Origin: Carnegiea gigantea
Lineage: Eukaryota > Streptophyta > Magnoliopsida > Caryophyllales > Cactaceae
Direction of reading: 5' to 3'
DNA: 64,000 nt
Assembly (NCBI GenBank): GCA_029747015.1
Contig: JAKOGI010000423.1
Coordinates: 115,056-179,055 of the forward strand
The position numbers were made by a program, and so were the translations under genes. Position 1 is the stretch's first letter, and each line of letters opens with the position of its first letter. Below, piece after piece: positions 1 to 11,259 of the stretch. The notes beneath the pieces are model-generated. The model was not told the DNA's origin. It worked only from the letters and a program-made list of their open reading frames with translations, and did not search any database.

Positions 1-693
1 GGACAAGTACGTCTAGTATGCCCTATAGCACGACATCTGTTGCAAGTCCAAGACCTTTTGCCCTTTGGTGCCCCTTTCGAAGTTACAACCTGTGGATCCC
101 TTATTCTCATGTTTCCATCTCCAACATCATCTTCTTCATGTGCGATATTGGCTTCATTAAGCTCAATTTGTTCCTTTGCTCCAATAGTCCACTATCGAAG
201 AATGCAGCCACTTGGAATTTTCTTCATATTTGCATATTTCATTACTACAAACATTTGGCGGCATGGAAAACCCACTGATTCCAATTTTATGTAACAACAG
301 TACATCATATCATGTGCATCATTCCTAATCACTGCAAACCAAATTTCTTCACGTTCTACAGCTTGCAACCAATACCAAATAGGTTCATTGGGACCACCAA
401 AGTTCCGTTTTTCACATTTTACAACATAAAATGACTCGAAACATATCTACTTGCATAAAACATAATAGCCATTTCTCGTATATACCTTTGCAGCATGTGT
501 CTTAATATTGCAAAGTACTCCTTCTATAATAGGAAATGTATGAACTGTTGTATGATCACTATGTTCATCGGCTCTTCTTTGTTCTACAAGTACTTGTTCG
601 TGCAATTAAACAAGTCTGTACAACTTTTCATTAGATCGATCCCTATTTTAATTGTTCTATGCATGCCCTCAACTCTTTGCATACTCCTCATTC
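1..693 (-). pseudogene. FAR1-related (FRS) gene, C-terminal part, running off the left edge
   Basis: The minus strand reads as the C-terminal half of a FAR1-related sequence. It follows on from the part at 14544-15981 across the CACTA insertion. From 693 downward it begins with GMRSMQRVEGM, the usual stretch after the MULE domain. It continues into a SWIM-type zinc finger (CYIKLESVGFPCRQM, with Cys, Cys and later CILRRWT) and then a zinc knuckle after PQVVTSKGAPKGKR (CNRCRAIGHTRRTC). FRS proteins are nuclear regulators derived from Mutator-like transposases. In-frame stops (KYL*NKEE, VLCK*ICFE) and at least one frame change show this copy is not functional. The exon is taken to begin at 693, after an AG acceptor (695-694) that joins cleanly to the donor at 14543. 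The end lies outside the window. Confidence 0.75.
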
Positions 694-829
694 CTCCAAT
701 AGCAGAAAAATTATATCACTACAAGAAAAAGACCAAATAAAGACGGAATCAGCAACGGAAAAAGGCTTATCAACGATGAAATTTTGATTTCAGTGACAGA
801 ATTGGTGATAGAAAAAGGCTGTCGGATTT

Positions 830-1070
830 TTGCTCGTCGCAGAGTACCTGGCGACAGAATTTCATAATTCTGTCACCATCAACGACGAAATCAGCGATGG
901 AACTTGCGATATACCTTTTTTTGGCAGAAAAAAATTGGCGGGGGCAGGCAGCGACGGATATAAAAATCCATCGCCACTAGTGGCGACGGAACGTCCGTCG
1001 TTAGTGGCGACGGAACTCAATGTCCGTCGCTGGCTTCTGCCCCAAAAAAAATAAATTCTTCAGCTCCGTC
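830..1070. repeat. CACTA left subterminal repeats
   Basis: The motif GGCGACGGA or its variants recurs in direct and inverted orientation (for example near 851, 950, 982, 1005, and inverted near 990 and 1022), in places as hairpin-like pairs. In En/Spm-type elements such arrays bind the TNPA protein. The matching array is at 14180-14440. Confidence 0.75.
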
Positions 1071-1552
1071 GCTAAGTTTCTAATTTTTTTAAAATAACAA
1101 CGCTTGTTTTTAATCATATCCCTTAGTACATACATTTCAATCTTTGCAAAAAATTTACAAGGAATATTCACTCCATCAACATCAAATGGCTTCGAGTAGG
1201 ACTTCATTCGAAGCGTTGTCAACAATTCCAAGTCACACAAATGCGAAATGTCACATCCAAAGCAACAGTTCAAACCAAGGGTTTTGAATTCACAAAGTAC
1301 AAGTCCCAAACCAAGTGTCTACATATCACAAACTACAAATCTAAACAAACTAGAAGTTCCTAGTAATTAAAACTAATGTTATGTTTGTAGAAGAGGGAGA
1401 AGCAAGCACCAAAGGTAGGGGAATGAAATGAGCACCAAGGGGAGGGGAATGAAATAAGTATCAAGGGGAGGGGAAGCAAGCAGCAAGAGGTGTACTTCAT
1501 GAAAAACCAGGCAGGGGAGCCACCAGCTGGGGGAAAACCGCAACGTATTAAC

Positions 1553-3515
1553 TCAATCACCAAGGTGAAGATTATCATCTTCCTCTTCCTTTCCCTCATC
1601 CTCATCCTCATCCTCATTATGTTGTGAATGATGAGTAAAGGGTGGCTGAGATCCCGAGCCAGACGCTTGTTGCACTTGGAAGAAAGCTTGCAGGCGCTGA
1701 TCGATGCTTATCATTTGCTGGCTCAATTGTTGGTTGCTTTGGGTGAGCAATTTGTTGGATTCCTCCAGTTGCTTACATTTCTTCATAAGCAACCAGTAGC
1801 TTTCAGCATGTGAAGCTAGCTCACACGCCAAATTGGTTACTACACCCCTTAAGTCATTAAGCTCTTGTTGCGATGGCGTATAACCGGTACCTGCTGACAG
1901 GAATTTAAGTGAAGTACGCATTAGTATTGCAATTAAGTAAACTTATCGTATAACTATGTTCATTGAAACTTTAATTTGAAAACTGTACCGGCTGTTTGAG
2001 TGGGACTGAAGTAACCGGATTCCCTAATGTTGATAGTCTCATTACCAATGCCATAAATACGGCCCTTCTTGTTCTTGTATGTATTCACCTACAACTCATT
2101 TGGATTTGGAAGTGGCTGGTTTGGATTTTGAGAAGTGCCATCCCCGGTCCCTTGAGAGTTGATAACATTTTGAAATTCACGTTCAAAGGATTCCTACAAT
2201 ATCATAACATTCGCAAGAAATCATATATATTACAATTAATAAAAGTAAAGTATACAAGTTCATGTTGAACTACCAATAAAGATTGAGAATAGCTAATTGC
2301 TTATATATATTTGTTGTGATTTTTTGTCAACCCAAGGGGCATCTTCTTTGCCATGGAGTTTGTGAGTGCGGTTGAATAATTCAAGAATCGTGGGCTCCGT
2401 CCCAAGTTGTTCCTTCTATGTATGTGCCACACAGAATTATGTCAAACACAAGCCAAACGATAATATTAAAGTTAAAGAAATACATAGCAAATTTATTTAC
2501 CAGACGCTGCCTATGCTCATGCATAGGGATCGAGCCACAGGTGTGGAGAGATGAGCTACCACTTTCTGGAGTACCCAGTCGGTTCTTTTGGGCTGTTTGA
2601 CGTAATTTCTTATAACCTTCGTTCGCCTAATATTGTTGAAGTCCCTCCCATTAAGCATCACCGAGCTAAACAGGCTTCTTATTTTGCTTCCTTGCTCTGC
2701 TAAGGAAGACTCTCAAACATGCATTGCCTCAGTTTTCAAAGTTTTTTCTTATAAGGCCCTCATGGACCGGATCCCAAGTAAGCCACTTCTGCAATTATGA
2801 AAACAACAAACACATCAAATAATACAATAGTAATTTATCACAATCTCACAAACTATTAATATGTAGTCACTATAGTTACCTTGAACTCTCCAAATCAGAA
2901 ATCAAGTACTGGTTTGGGCACTTTACCCCAAGGAGGCCAAACTCCATCATACTTGCTTTGAAATATGAGCGAAATCCTACTAACAGCACCTTCATTGGGG
3001 AGAAACTTACTTGAACATAACACATCAAATTAATTACTTGTGATGCAAAATCCATGTGGTAATTCATAACATATAATAATAGAAGACTTACCCGTTACCA
3101 TCTGGCTCAATCTAAGTCTTACTCGAGTACTCCCATGACTAGATTATGCTTCACTTTCTCCAGTTGCAATGTTGTCTTGGGACTGGTTTGTATTAGGGTC
3201 AATGGGTTGGGGAGTAGGCTACACAGTGTTCACAAAAGGGGGGTTTGGAGGAATGTTGTAGGCAAATTAGCTGGACATGGTACTTTGGTTGGGAATGTAT
3301 GAGGTCTAATAATGGAAAGCCCCAAATGGGGGAGGCATTGGTCCTGAAAGACCTGGTATGTAACCAGCCATTGTGCCTCCTAGGTGAACTAGGATATGAG
3401 ATACCTGGAGCGAAGATAGACTAACATCCATTGCGGTTGGATCTATAACAGAGCTCCTATGCCCTTGTCCTCTACCTCGAGTGGAGGACTTATCTCGACG
3501 AGAACTGGAATCCAT
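1553..3515 (-). pseudogene. tnpA-like (Ptta/En/Spm, Transposase_24 type) gene of the CACTA element
   Basis: The minus strand shows ordered pieces of the plant Ptta/En/Spm transposase family. At 3515 a start reads MDSSSRRDKSSTRGRGQGH. Near 2640-2500 comes YKKLRQTAQKNR and then HTCGSIPMHEHRQRL. Near 2400-2318 is GTEPTILELFNRTHKLHGK followed by DAPWVDK. Near 2070 is KKGRIYGIGNE. The last exon (1921-1553) is a coiled-coil-like segment (LEESNKLLTQSNQQLSQQM) ending in an acidic tail. The product would bind the subterminal repeats and assist the tnpD transposase. In-frame stops occur between the first exon and 3100, and a TAG lies at 2089-2091, so it is a pseudogene. Exon borders were not all resolved. 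Confidence 0.75.
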
Positions 3516-3639
3516 ACTTGAAATAGGTGACAACAAATGCAAGTACAAATATATAATAATTGCACATATCAACCGTTTACTCAGACATCATAATATTTAG
3601 GTAACACATATTTTCAAAATTCATTCATACAATAAAAGT

Positions 3640-5114
3640 AAAGTCACAACTAATAGTTTCCCCTGCAAAGTACTCAAATACATAAGAATTCATTAGCACG
3701 CAATCATCTGCATCATCGTCATCATTATCATCATCATCATCATCATCATCATCATACAAATACAAATTTTCTTCTACTTCATCTGTTTCGTCACCGTCAT
3801 CCTGCTCATCATCTTCATCACCCTCATCATCCTCTACCTAATATATCTCGTCATTAACCTGAATGAATGAAAACCCCATTTTATCATTAACCTCTTCCGG
3901 TGGAATTTGAATCCATTAACTCCATATGCCGTCCACGTCGACACATACCGATTTGGATTCACAACCAATTATGTCAGGTAACAATGTTTGTGGGTGTCGA
4001 ATAGTTGAATATAATGAACCTATAGTGACATAACATGTAGCTTTAGTTAATACAATTCACCTAACTATTACATTAAAATTATAAAGGAATGAGTTATAAT
4101 ACTTACATTCTGACTAAACCAATATGTAAAATGAGTTTCGATGATGGTGTCAATCTCAGCGTTACTGACATTGGGACATGCCGTTCTGACTTGTTCCGTT
4201 AAAATTCTGTCACATTTTATGAAGGCCATTAATATACTTGCGTTCCGAATGATAATCTCAATTGGAAGTTGAGGTAGCACTCACCCTATATAAGGTTTAA
4301 CTTTGTCACAATTTAACAGCACGTGAAGATGGGCAGTAATATATTCGCCATCTATGAGATACCTTGATCTTTCCCTACCAATAGCGATCCCTTGCGGTTC
4401 AAACACAGATAGAGTTGGGAAACAATTATTATGTTCATCGCCATCCTCATTTCTCCTACATCTACTGTGCATGGAGGGCACATTAGAGCCAAAGTAATAG
4501 GAGGTGAAGAATGTCCTCTCAGCTTCTAGGTATGCTTCTATGATTGAACCTTCAGGACACGCTTGTTACTTTATCTTTTTCTTCAATCGGCCAAAGAACC
4601 TAACAAATTCACAATTGCATTCACTTGTAAGTGATTGCACATATAAGAACTGAGATAAGGTTTCAGTGAGTACAACCTACTTTACCTCTCAAATGCATGC
4701 ATCCATCGGTATTATACTGAACCACCAAGTTGACCCTCTTCTGCTAAATGCACTGGCAGGTGCTCCATTACATTGAAGAAGCCAGGAGGGAAAATCGTCT
4801 CCAACTTACACAAAGTGATGGCAATGTTCCGATGCATTTTCTCAAGCATATCCTCTCGCAGTGTTGTTAAGTATAAGTTCTTGGAGAACTGACTTATCTC
4901 AATGAGAGGTTTCAACATATCATCTAGGAGTGCACCAAATGCAACAGGTAAAAGAGTCTCCGTGAACACATGACAATCATGACTTTTCATATTATTGAAC
5001 TTTGTCTCATTACGGTCTACGATATTCCACAAATTAGAGCAATATCCATGAGGCATTTCAAGCTCCTTTACCCATTCACATAATTCTCTTTGTTTATCCA
5101 CAGGAAGTTCGAAC
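3640..5114 (-). pseudogene. tnpD-like transposase, C-terminal part (DUF4218 region)
   Basis: This is the downstream half of the CACTA transposase on the minus strand. Residues encoded at 5114-4712 match the DUF4218 domain of Transposase_21 proteins, with the hallmarks MKSHDCHVFTETLLPVAF, LCKLETIFPPGFF and MEHLPVHLAEE. The next pieces (4481-4281 with AHLHVLLNCDKVKPYI, and 4280-4068) continue the family order. The stretch 3840-3700 encodes an acidic Asp/Glu-rich tail over an ATC microsatellite. The gene continues upstream at 11260, where the LARD-like LTR element (5120-11254) has cut it just before KFELPVDKQRELCEW. With stops between the pieces, it is dead. Confidence 0.8.
3709..3755. repeat. 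(ATC)n microsatellite
   Basis: A trinucleotide run of ATC/CAT. On the minus strand it encodes the poly-Asp part of the acidic tail of the tnpD-like pseudogene. Confidence 0.9.
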
Positions 5115-5119
5115 TTCAC
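5115..5119. repeat. Left target-site duplication of the LARD-like element
   Basis: TTCAC here and TTCGC at 11255-11259 flank the two LTRs. They differ at one base, as expected after some decay of a 5-bp duplication. Confidence 0.6.
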
Positions 5120-6472
5120 TGTTATGATTTTCTGCAAGTATACAGTTTATCGTCGTAATACTAACGGGTGTCGATCCTCAGGGATGGTTGTGAAATTAGA
5201 TTACTAAAATACTAGACCTAACTCATGTTGATGACTAAACTAAACTACAGGGTTAAGTAAATGAATAAAGTAAATGAAGTTTACTCAAATTCTTTTCCAA
5301 CAACCTGCAACTCTGGGTAAGATAAATGAATTTGACATGGATTAACTGAAGGGCAATCTTGCTAATCACATAAGGATCATTCAGTGAACAAGGCAACATA
5401 TTAAGCATAATGAATTAAAGATCCAAACTAAACAATCAAGAGATAGCAACCACGATTAAGCACAATGAAAATGCTTGAATAATCTGAACCCAGCAATGAA
5501 GAACAAGAACCACGACTGAGAGCAATATCAATTTGAACTGGACTGTGAACCAAGAAGACAAGGCACAGAATCAACTAAAACTAAAATCACATAACTGAAA
5601 GATGAAATCAAGCAGTGGGTACGTTCATAAAACACTCAAATTCGATTGAATCAAAGCCAATTACAGATCTAAAACATTCTAGGATGAGATCTAAAATCAG
5701 AAACAAAATAAAAATTTTAAAAAAAACGATATTCTGGCAAACTAAACTACTGCTGGCCTCATCTCTGCACTAATCTCTACTCTCCTACTCCTCTGCTTCT
5801 CCACTCGACCTCCATTAAAAACGCAGCCCCCTTGTTGCTTTGATAAACTCTTCGAATTCACTCTTGCAGCGACCGAATTGATTATTTGCAGTTAAGGGGT
5901 CGGTTTGCTGGACTTGTGCGAAGAAGAAGAATAGGAGTAGGAGGGGGAGGGGAAAGGTGGTGTGGCATGAATGAAGCAATGGATGTTGTTGAATGATGGA
6001 GGAGAGAGGAAAGAGGTAACGGCTGGAGAGGAAGAAGAAGAGAATGGGGAGGGGGCTGGGCCACGTGAGAGAGGCGTGGGGTGATTTAAAGGGAAGCAAG
6101 CTGGGCTTGGTCTGGGAAGAAAGAAAGAGAAAAGAGAGAGAGATGGGGCTGGGATCTAGGCCTCGGGTTGGGACGCTGGTTGGACCGGCCCAAGGGAAGA
6201 GGAAAGTGAAAGAGAAAGGATTGGGAGAAGGAGGCAGCTGGGCTAGTGAGCTAGGCCATTCACTGGGCTGTGCTACTTGGGTTGTCTTCCTTTCGTTGTT
6301 TTTATTTCTTGATCCATAATGCTTCTTATTAATCCTTTGACACCTAATTCCGCCAAATTCCGTTATTCTTACAAAATAAATAAAAATATATTAAAAAATC
6401 TAAGTTAATAATTTATTTCGAGCAAATATTAGATGATAAAGGGGATAAAATATCACAATTTCTAGCTAAACA
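5120..6472 (-). repeat. 3' LTR of the LARD-like element
   Basis: A 1.35-kb LTR, highly similar throughout to 9938-11254. The plus-strand edges are TGTTATGATTTTC and CTAAACA. It carries about 36 bp that the other LTR lacks (near 6180-6215). Small ORFs inside it are matched in both LTRs but look like no known protein. Confidence 0.85.
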
Positions 6473-6486
6473 AATACCCCCACACC
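6473..6486 (-). other. Polypurine tract of the LARD-like element
   Basis: On the minus strand this reads GGTGTGGGGGTATT directly before the 3' LTR, a purine-rich site that would prime second-strand synthesis. Confidence 0.6.
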
Positions 6487-8073
6487 TAAGTTTTGCTCGT
6501 CCTCGAGCAAAACAAAATGAAAAATTCTAGAGAAAAGAAAATAAAATTCCTAACTCACTTTCGTAGGAATCACAATTGTATTTAGCACGTGCAACAAGCC
6601 CTTTAAACCCCTAGGTTACCCATAGTGGACGAGCAAGGTCTCGTGAGGGTTTGCAGAAGATATACCCACAAAATCTTTAAAAGAAAACATAAATAGAAAC
6701 TCGAAAATCTTTTTGGGTTTTGTTTTTCAAAAAAAATTAATATGTACAAAATTGGGAAAAGATATGTACACATTCTAATCAACTAAATCACCTATGTAGC
6801 AAAGATATTAGCATGCATATAAACAAAATGCACTCATCAAGGCTCTCTACCCCATGAATGTCATCAAAGCACTAACTTTTTACCCAACTGTACATCAAAA
6901 CTTGAATCCATCCCAGTGCTTGTGTGCATGTGTACCGTCATCCTAGGGCTTAGGTTTACCAAAATCAAACTCAATCCCACTTAACTGACACAAACTACAT
7001 TATTGACTTATTAACATAGGAAGCAAGTTTTTCCAGTAGCAATATTGCCTCAAAAGGTAATGCCCAGTAGCACGTGCCTCAAATGGTAATGCCCAGTAGC
7101 GCATGCCTCAAGAGATACTTGTCATTCCAAATTTTATTTCCTTTCCTTTTGTTTTCCCTTTTTTTTTCATTTTCATTTTTTTTTGGTGTTATTTTTATTT
7201 TTTCAAAAAGCAAACAAAAAACCCAAAGTAATTGTGTCAAAGACAAGTGGGAGAGCCAATATTAGAAAACTAAGACCTTATGACAATAAGAATGATATAA
7301 ATAGGGATTGGATTACACAGTGATAATTAACAAATGGGTTAGAATTAGGGCTAAGAATGACACACCGAAAATGGAGACCTAACATGCAGATCATGTTTCT
7401 ATACAAGCTAACAATCCAAGTATAGGGGATTTAAGCTGATCAGAATAATACAAAGCTTCCCAAAAACAAAACAAAAAATCTTCTTGGATTTTAAAAATTT
7501 TTCAGATTTTTTTTTTCAATTTTTTCAAAGTTCCCCCACCCTCACACCTAAATCTCACAATGTCTTCATTGGGAGTGAAAAGAAATAGACAAAAGAGGGA
7601 AAAAAATGAAAAAGAAAAACAAATATACAAAAAGATGACTAAGATTCAAAAAGAGAGTAAAAGGACACGAATCTAAAACTCAAAAAGAAAACAATAAAAA
7701 TAAAACAAAGCAACAAATATATATAAACGAAAACAAAATAAAAAAAAGAGATAAAGGGAGCATTTATATCAGGTTAGGTGCAGACTTACACCTAAGCTAT
7801 AGCCTCCAGAAATGTGCTCAAATAGAGGCATATGGAGCATCAGCCACTCCATATCGAATGCAACATTGCTACTTAAATCAAAATTTATTAGAGCACGTAG
7901 CAGTTTATCAAACACAGAAGACCAACTCTCGATAAAATTAAGACAATGAACATGAAAGAGTTGGCACCAAATAGAGTACATCCACCACAACAATGCAGTA
8001 CAAGTGAGGGTCCTCTTGAATTTGTCAAACTGTTGGGCCCAATTAGAAAATAGATAGACGTACTTAAAAGTAG
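6487..8073. other. LARD interior, low-complexity, no gene recognised
   Basis: AT-rich internal sequence with long A and T runs (near 7150-7230 and 7500-7740). A repeated phrase of about 25 bp (AATGCCCAGTAGC) occurs around 7060-7105. A 74-residue minus-strand ORF at 7993-7769 could be a decayed continuation of the ORFs upstream but matches no family I know. Confidence 0.6.
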
Positions 8074-8959
8074 TCAGTAAGTGGGTGGCCTAGAAAGTAT
8101 ATCATCATGAATGAATGGTCTAGGCAAAATAGTGGGTCCTAAGTTCATAAACCCTTTAAGTTCAATTTGCACAAGAGTCTGGTCTAAATCAAATGTCTCA
8201 ATGGCAAGGCTCTCAGATTCAACCAATTTAGACTTGTAAGATTCAAAAAGGAAGTCAGTGTGGATGGGGTCAAAAGAAAAAGATGCATACTCAGCATATA
8301 GATCCACATCCAAACTCACATTGACATCAAACCCACATAGAAAAGATTCATATTCTATAGAAAGAACATCATCTTTAAATTCCAATTTAGTGGGTATAGC
8401 TTCCTCCTCACATGACTCCTGTGAAATAGTATCGTCTGACTTATCTAACTCATGGTGCTCAAAGTCAGTTGTGACACTCAAATCTAACTCACTAGGGTTC
8501 CTACATTCATCACCTTCCTCAAACTCAAAAGAATCATTTAAAGTGATAGGTGGGTCGGCAGAAACTAGGACATCCTCAATGAAGTCCGTAGGTGAGCTAA
8601 ATTCAGGTGCAAGAGTAGGGGATAGAGACAAAGGGAAGTCACTCTCTTGATCTAGACTAGGCAAAGGCATCTCTTCATCGAGGCCTAGCAGAATAAGAGG
8701 GTTCAAAATCATCATAGAGACTAACTCCAGGTTTAGGAGATCCTAAATTAGAGTCAGACTCATTACAATTCTCCCTACTTTGATTAAAATATTGAGAATA
8801 TTCAACAATTCTCTCTTTCAGGTTCTCTATCATCTTGTCAGTCAATTCATTTATCTTCTTTTTCACACTTGCACAGGTAGCATCAACATAAGTACGGTAT
8901 AGACAGTTACGAGTATCATGATCATAAGAGTCACAATATTCGCACAACACAGGAGACAT
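8074..8959 (-). pseudogene. Gag-like zinc-knuckle/acidic ORF pair of the LARD-like element
   Basis: Two overlapping minus-strand ORFs look like one gene split by a frameshift near 8690. The first (8959-8675, 94 residues) starts MSPVLCEYCDSYDHDTRNC, a CX2CX4HX4C knuckle with Cys6, Cys9, His14 and Cys19, as in retroelement nucleocapsids. The second (8715-8074, 213 residues) is rich in Asp, Glu, Ser and Leu with no recognised fold. The role is probably packaging of element RNA, inferred from the knuckle and the position between the LTRs. A host-derived passenger is possible but less likely. No polymerase follows. Confidence 0.55.
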
Positions 8960-9910
8960 ATAAGAATAAGATGGGTCATATGAGTTTATAAAATGATCCC
9001 GGGGGGAGAATTAGCAGGAAAAACAGACTCATCAGAAATTGGGTATCCAAAATTATTTTTAGCTTATTCAAACTCGTAAGTATTCCAAGTTAATTCTTCA
9101 AAAAAAATTCCAAACTTCATCTTGAGTTTTAGATAATAATCCTAATACACCTCCAGGATAAATGGACTCAATGTAACCCCAAGATTCAGAATTTAGACCC
9201 ACAGTAATGACCTCACAAATTTTTCATTTTTGAAAATTTAGATTCAATTGAGCACGATGATTATTAAGTCGTGATAAATAGCTCCAGAAAGGTTCATGCT
9301 CATATTGTGGGAAATTAAAAATTGGCATTCTTGAATCTAGTGTTTTTTTTTTTATTTTAAGAATTTTTCAATTTTTTTGGATTTTCACGTTTTCAATTTT
9401 TTTTAGTTTTCTTTTTAGGAAAGAAATTGCATCTAGGGCACTATTTACAAACTAATGACTAAAACAAAAACAAAAGACTCAAATAATTAAGTAAGTGAAC
9501 AAAAAAAAAAATAAACTAACAAAAATAAAGCTATGCTACCAAAATAAAAGAAAGACAAAAATGACTCAAACATCACACAAAATATAAAATGAACACAAAC
9601 ATAAAAGGAGAGCAATTTTTTTTTTTCTCTTTATTGCTGCTACTTCTGTGCCTGTTTCCTGCGCAACAACCAAATTGTTAGTCTCTTCTTCTTTTTTTTT
9701 TTTTCAAGTAGCAAAATCACACAAAATAGCAAAATTAAATTGACTCAAAGCTAAAACTGCAACTCAAATCAAAAATCAAAAATAATCTAAGTTGAAACTA
9801 AACTAACACACACAAAATCGAAAATCAAAAATATGAAATGAAAACGAAATCGAAATTGAAGCAAACAACTAAATTACGACTCGACTATACAACCTAATTT
9901 CACAACGCCA
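8960..9910. other. LARD 5' leader region, no gene recognised
   Basis: Between the knuckle ORF and the primer-binding site the DNA is A-rich with T10-T11 runs (near 9349, 9619 and 9690). No reading frame of family character is visible on either strand. Confidence 0.6.
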
Positions 9911-9928
9911 TCCCTGGCAATGGCGCCA
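9911..9928 (-). other. Primer-binding site (tRNA-Asp type)
   Basis: The minus strand reads TGGCGCCATTGCCAGGGA, nine bases inside the 5' LTR. The complement of the plant tRNA-Asp 3' end differs at two positions. It fixes the element's orientation as minus. Confidence 0.75.
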
Positions 9929-9937
9929 AAAACTACT

Positions 9938-11254
9938 TGTAATTTTCCGCAAGCATATGGTTTATCGCTGTAATACTAACGGGTGTTGATCCTCAGGGAT
10001 GGTTGTGAAATTAGATTACTAAAATACTAGACCTAACTCATGTTGATTACTAAACTAAACTACAAGGTTAGGTAAATGAATAAAGTAGATGAAGTTTACT
10101 CAAATTCTTTTCCAACAGCCTACAACTTTGGGTAAGGTAAATGAATTTGACATGGATTAACTGAAGGGCAATTTGGCTGATCACATAAGGATCGTTCAGT
10201 GAACAAGGCAACATATTAAGCATAATGAATTAAAGATCCAAACTAAACAATCAAGAGATGGCAACCACGATTAAGCACAATGAAAATGCTTGAATAATCT
10301 GAACCCAACAATGAAGAACAAGAACCACAACTAAGAGCAATATCAGTTTGAACTGGACTGTGAACCGAGAAGACAAGGTGCAGAATCAACTAAAACTAAA
10401 ATCACATAACTGAAAGATGAAATCAAGCAGTGGGTACATTCACAAACCACTCAAATTCGATTGAATCAACGCCAATTATAGATCTAAAACATTCTAGGAT
10501 GAGATCTAAGATCAGAAACAGAATGAAAATTAAAAAAAAAAGATATTCTGGCAAACTAAACTACTGCTAGCCTCATCTCTGCGCTAATCTCTACTCTCCT
10601 ACTCCTCTGCTTCTCCACTCGACCTCCATTAAAAACGCAGCCCCCTTGTTACCTCAATAAACTCTTCGAATTCACTCTTGCAACGATCGAATTGATTATT
10701 TACAGTTAAGGGGTCGGTTTGCTGGACTTGTGCGAAGAAGAAGAATAGGAGTAGGAGGGGGAAGGGAAAGGTGGTGTGGCATGAATGAAGCAATGAATGT
10801 TGTTGAATGATGGAGGAGAGAGGAAAGAGGTAACTGCTGGAGAGGAAGAAGAAGAGAATGGGGAGGGGGTTGGGCCACGTGAGAGAGGCGTGGGGTGATT
10901 TAAAGGGAAGCAAGCTGGGTTGGTCTGGGAAGAAAGAAAGAGAGAAGAGAGAGAGATGGGGCTGGGATCTGGGCCTCGGGTTGGGACGCTAAAAGAAAAA
11001 GGACTGGGAGAAGGAGGCGGCTGGGCTGATGAGCTGCGCCGTTCACTGGGCTGTGCTACTTGGGCTGTCTTGCTTTTGTTGTTTTTATTTCTTGATCCAT
11101 AATGCTTCTTCTTAATCCTTTGACACCTGATTCCTCCAAATTCCATTATTCCTACAAAATAAATAAAAATATATTAAAAATCTAAATTAATAATTTATTT
11201 CGAACAAATATTAGATAATAAAGGGGATAAAATATCACAATTTCTGGGTAAACA
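9938..11254 (-). repeat. 5' LTR of the LARD-like element
   Basis: A 1.32-kb LTR paired with 5120-6472. It starts TGTAATTTTCC and ends GTAAACA on the plus strand. It is followed by the duplication TTCGC (11255-11259). Confidence 0.85.
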
Positions 11255-11259
11255 TTCGC

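Larger units (their letters stand above)
5120..11254 (-). mobile_element. LARD-like LTR retrotransposon nested in the CACTA element
   Basis: Two long direct repeats (5120-6472 and 9938-11254) bound a 3.5-kb interior. The element reads on the minus strand. The primer-binding site is at 9928-9911 (minus strand TGGCGCCATTGCCAGGGA), close to the tRNA-Asp 3' end, and a purine tract lies next to the other LTR at 6486-6473. The LTRs start TG and end CA. No reverse transcriptase, integrase or RNase H is seen. The interior has only a zinc-knuckle ORF and an acidic ORF (8959-8074) plus long AT-rich runs. This is the pattern of large retrotransposon derivatives that depend on other elements. It interrupts the CACTA transposase, so it arrived later. 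Confidence 0.85.

Noticed and set aside
10629..11146. ORFs of 60-146 residues inside both LARD LTRs (also 5815-6319).
   Set aside because: Present in both LTRs because the LTRs are copies. They are rich in Phe/Leu/Ser/Pro from pyrimidine-rich DNA, with no domain.
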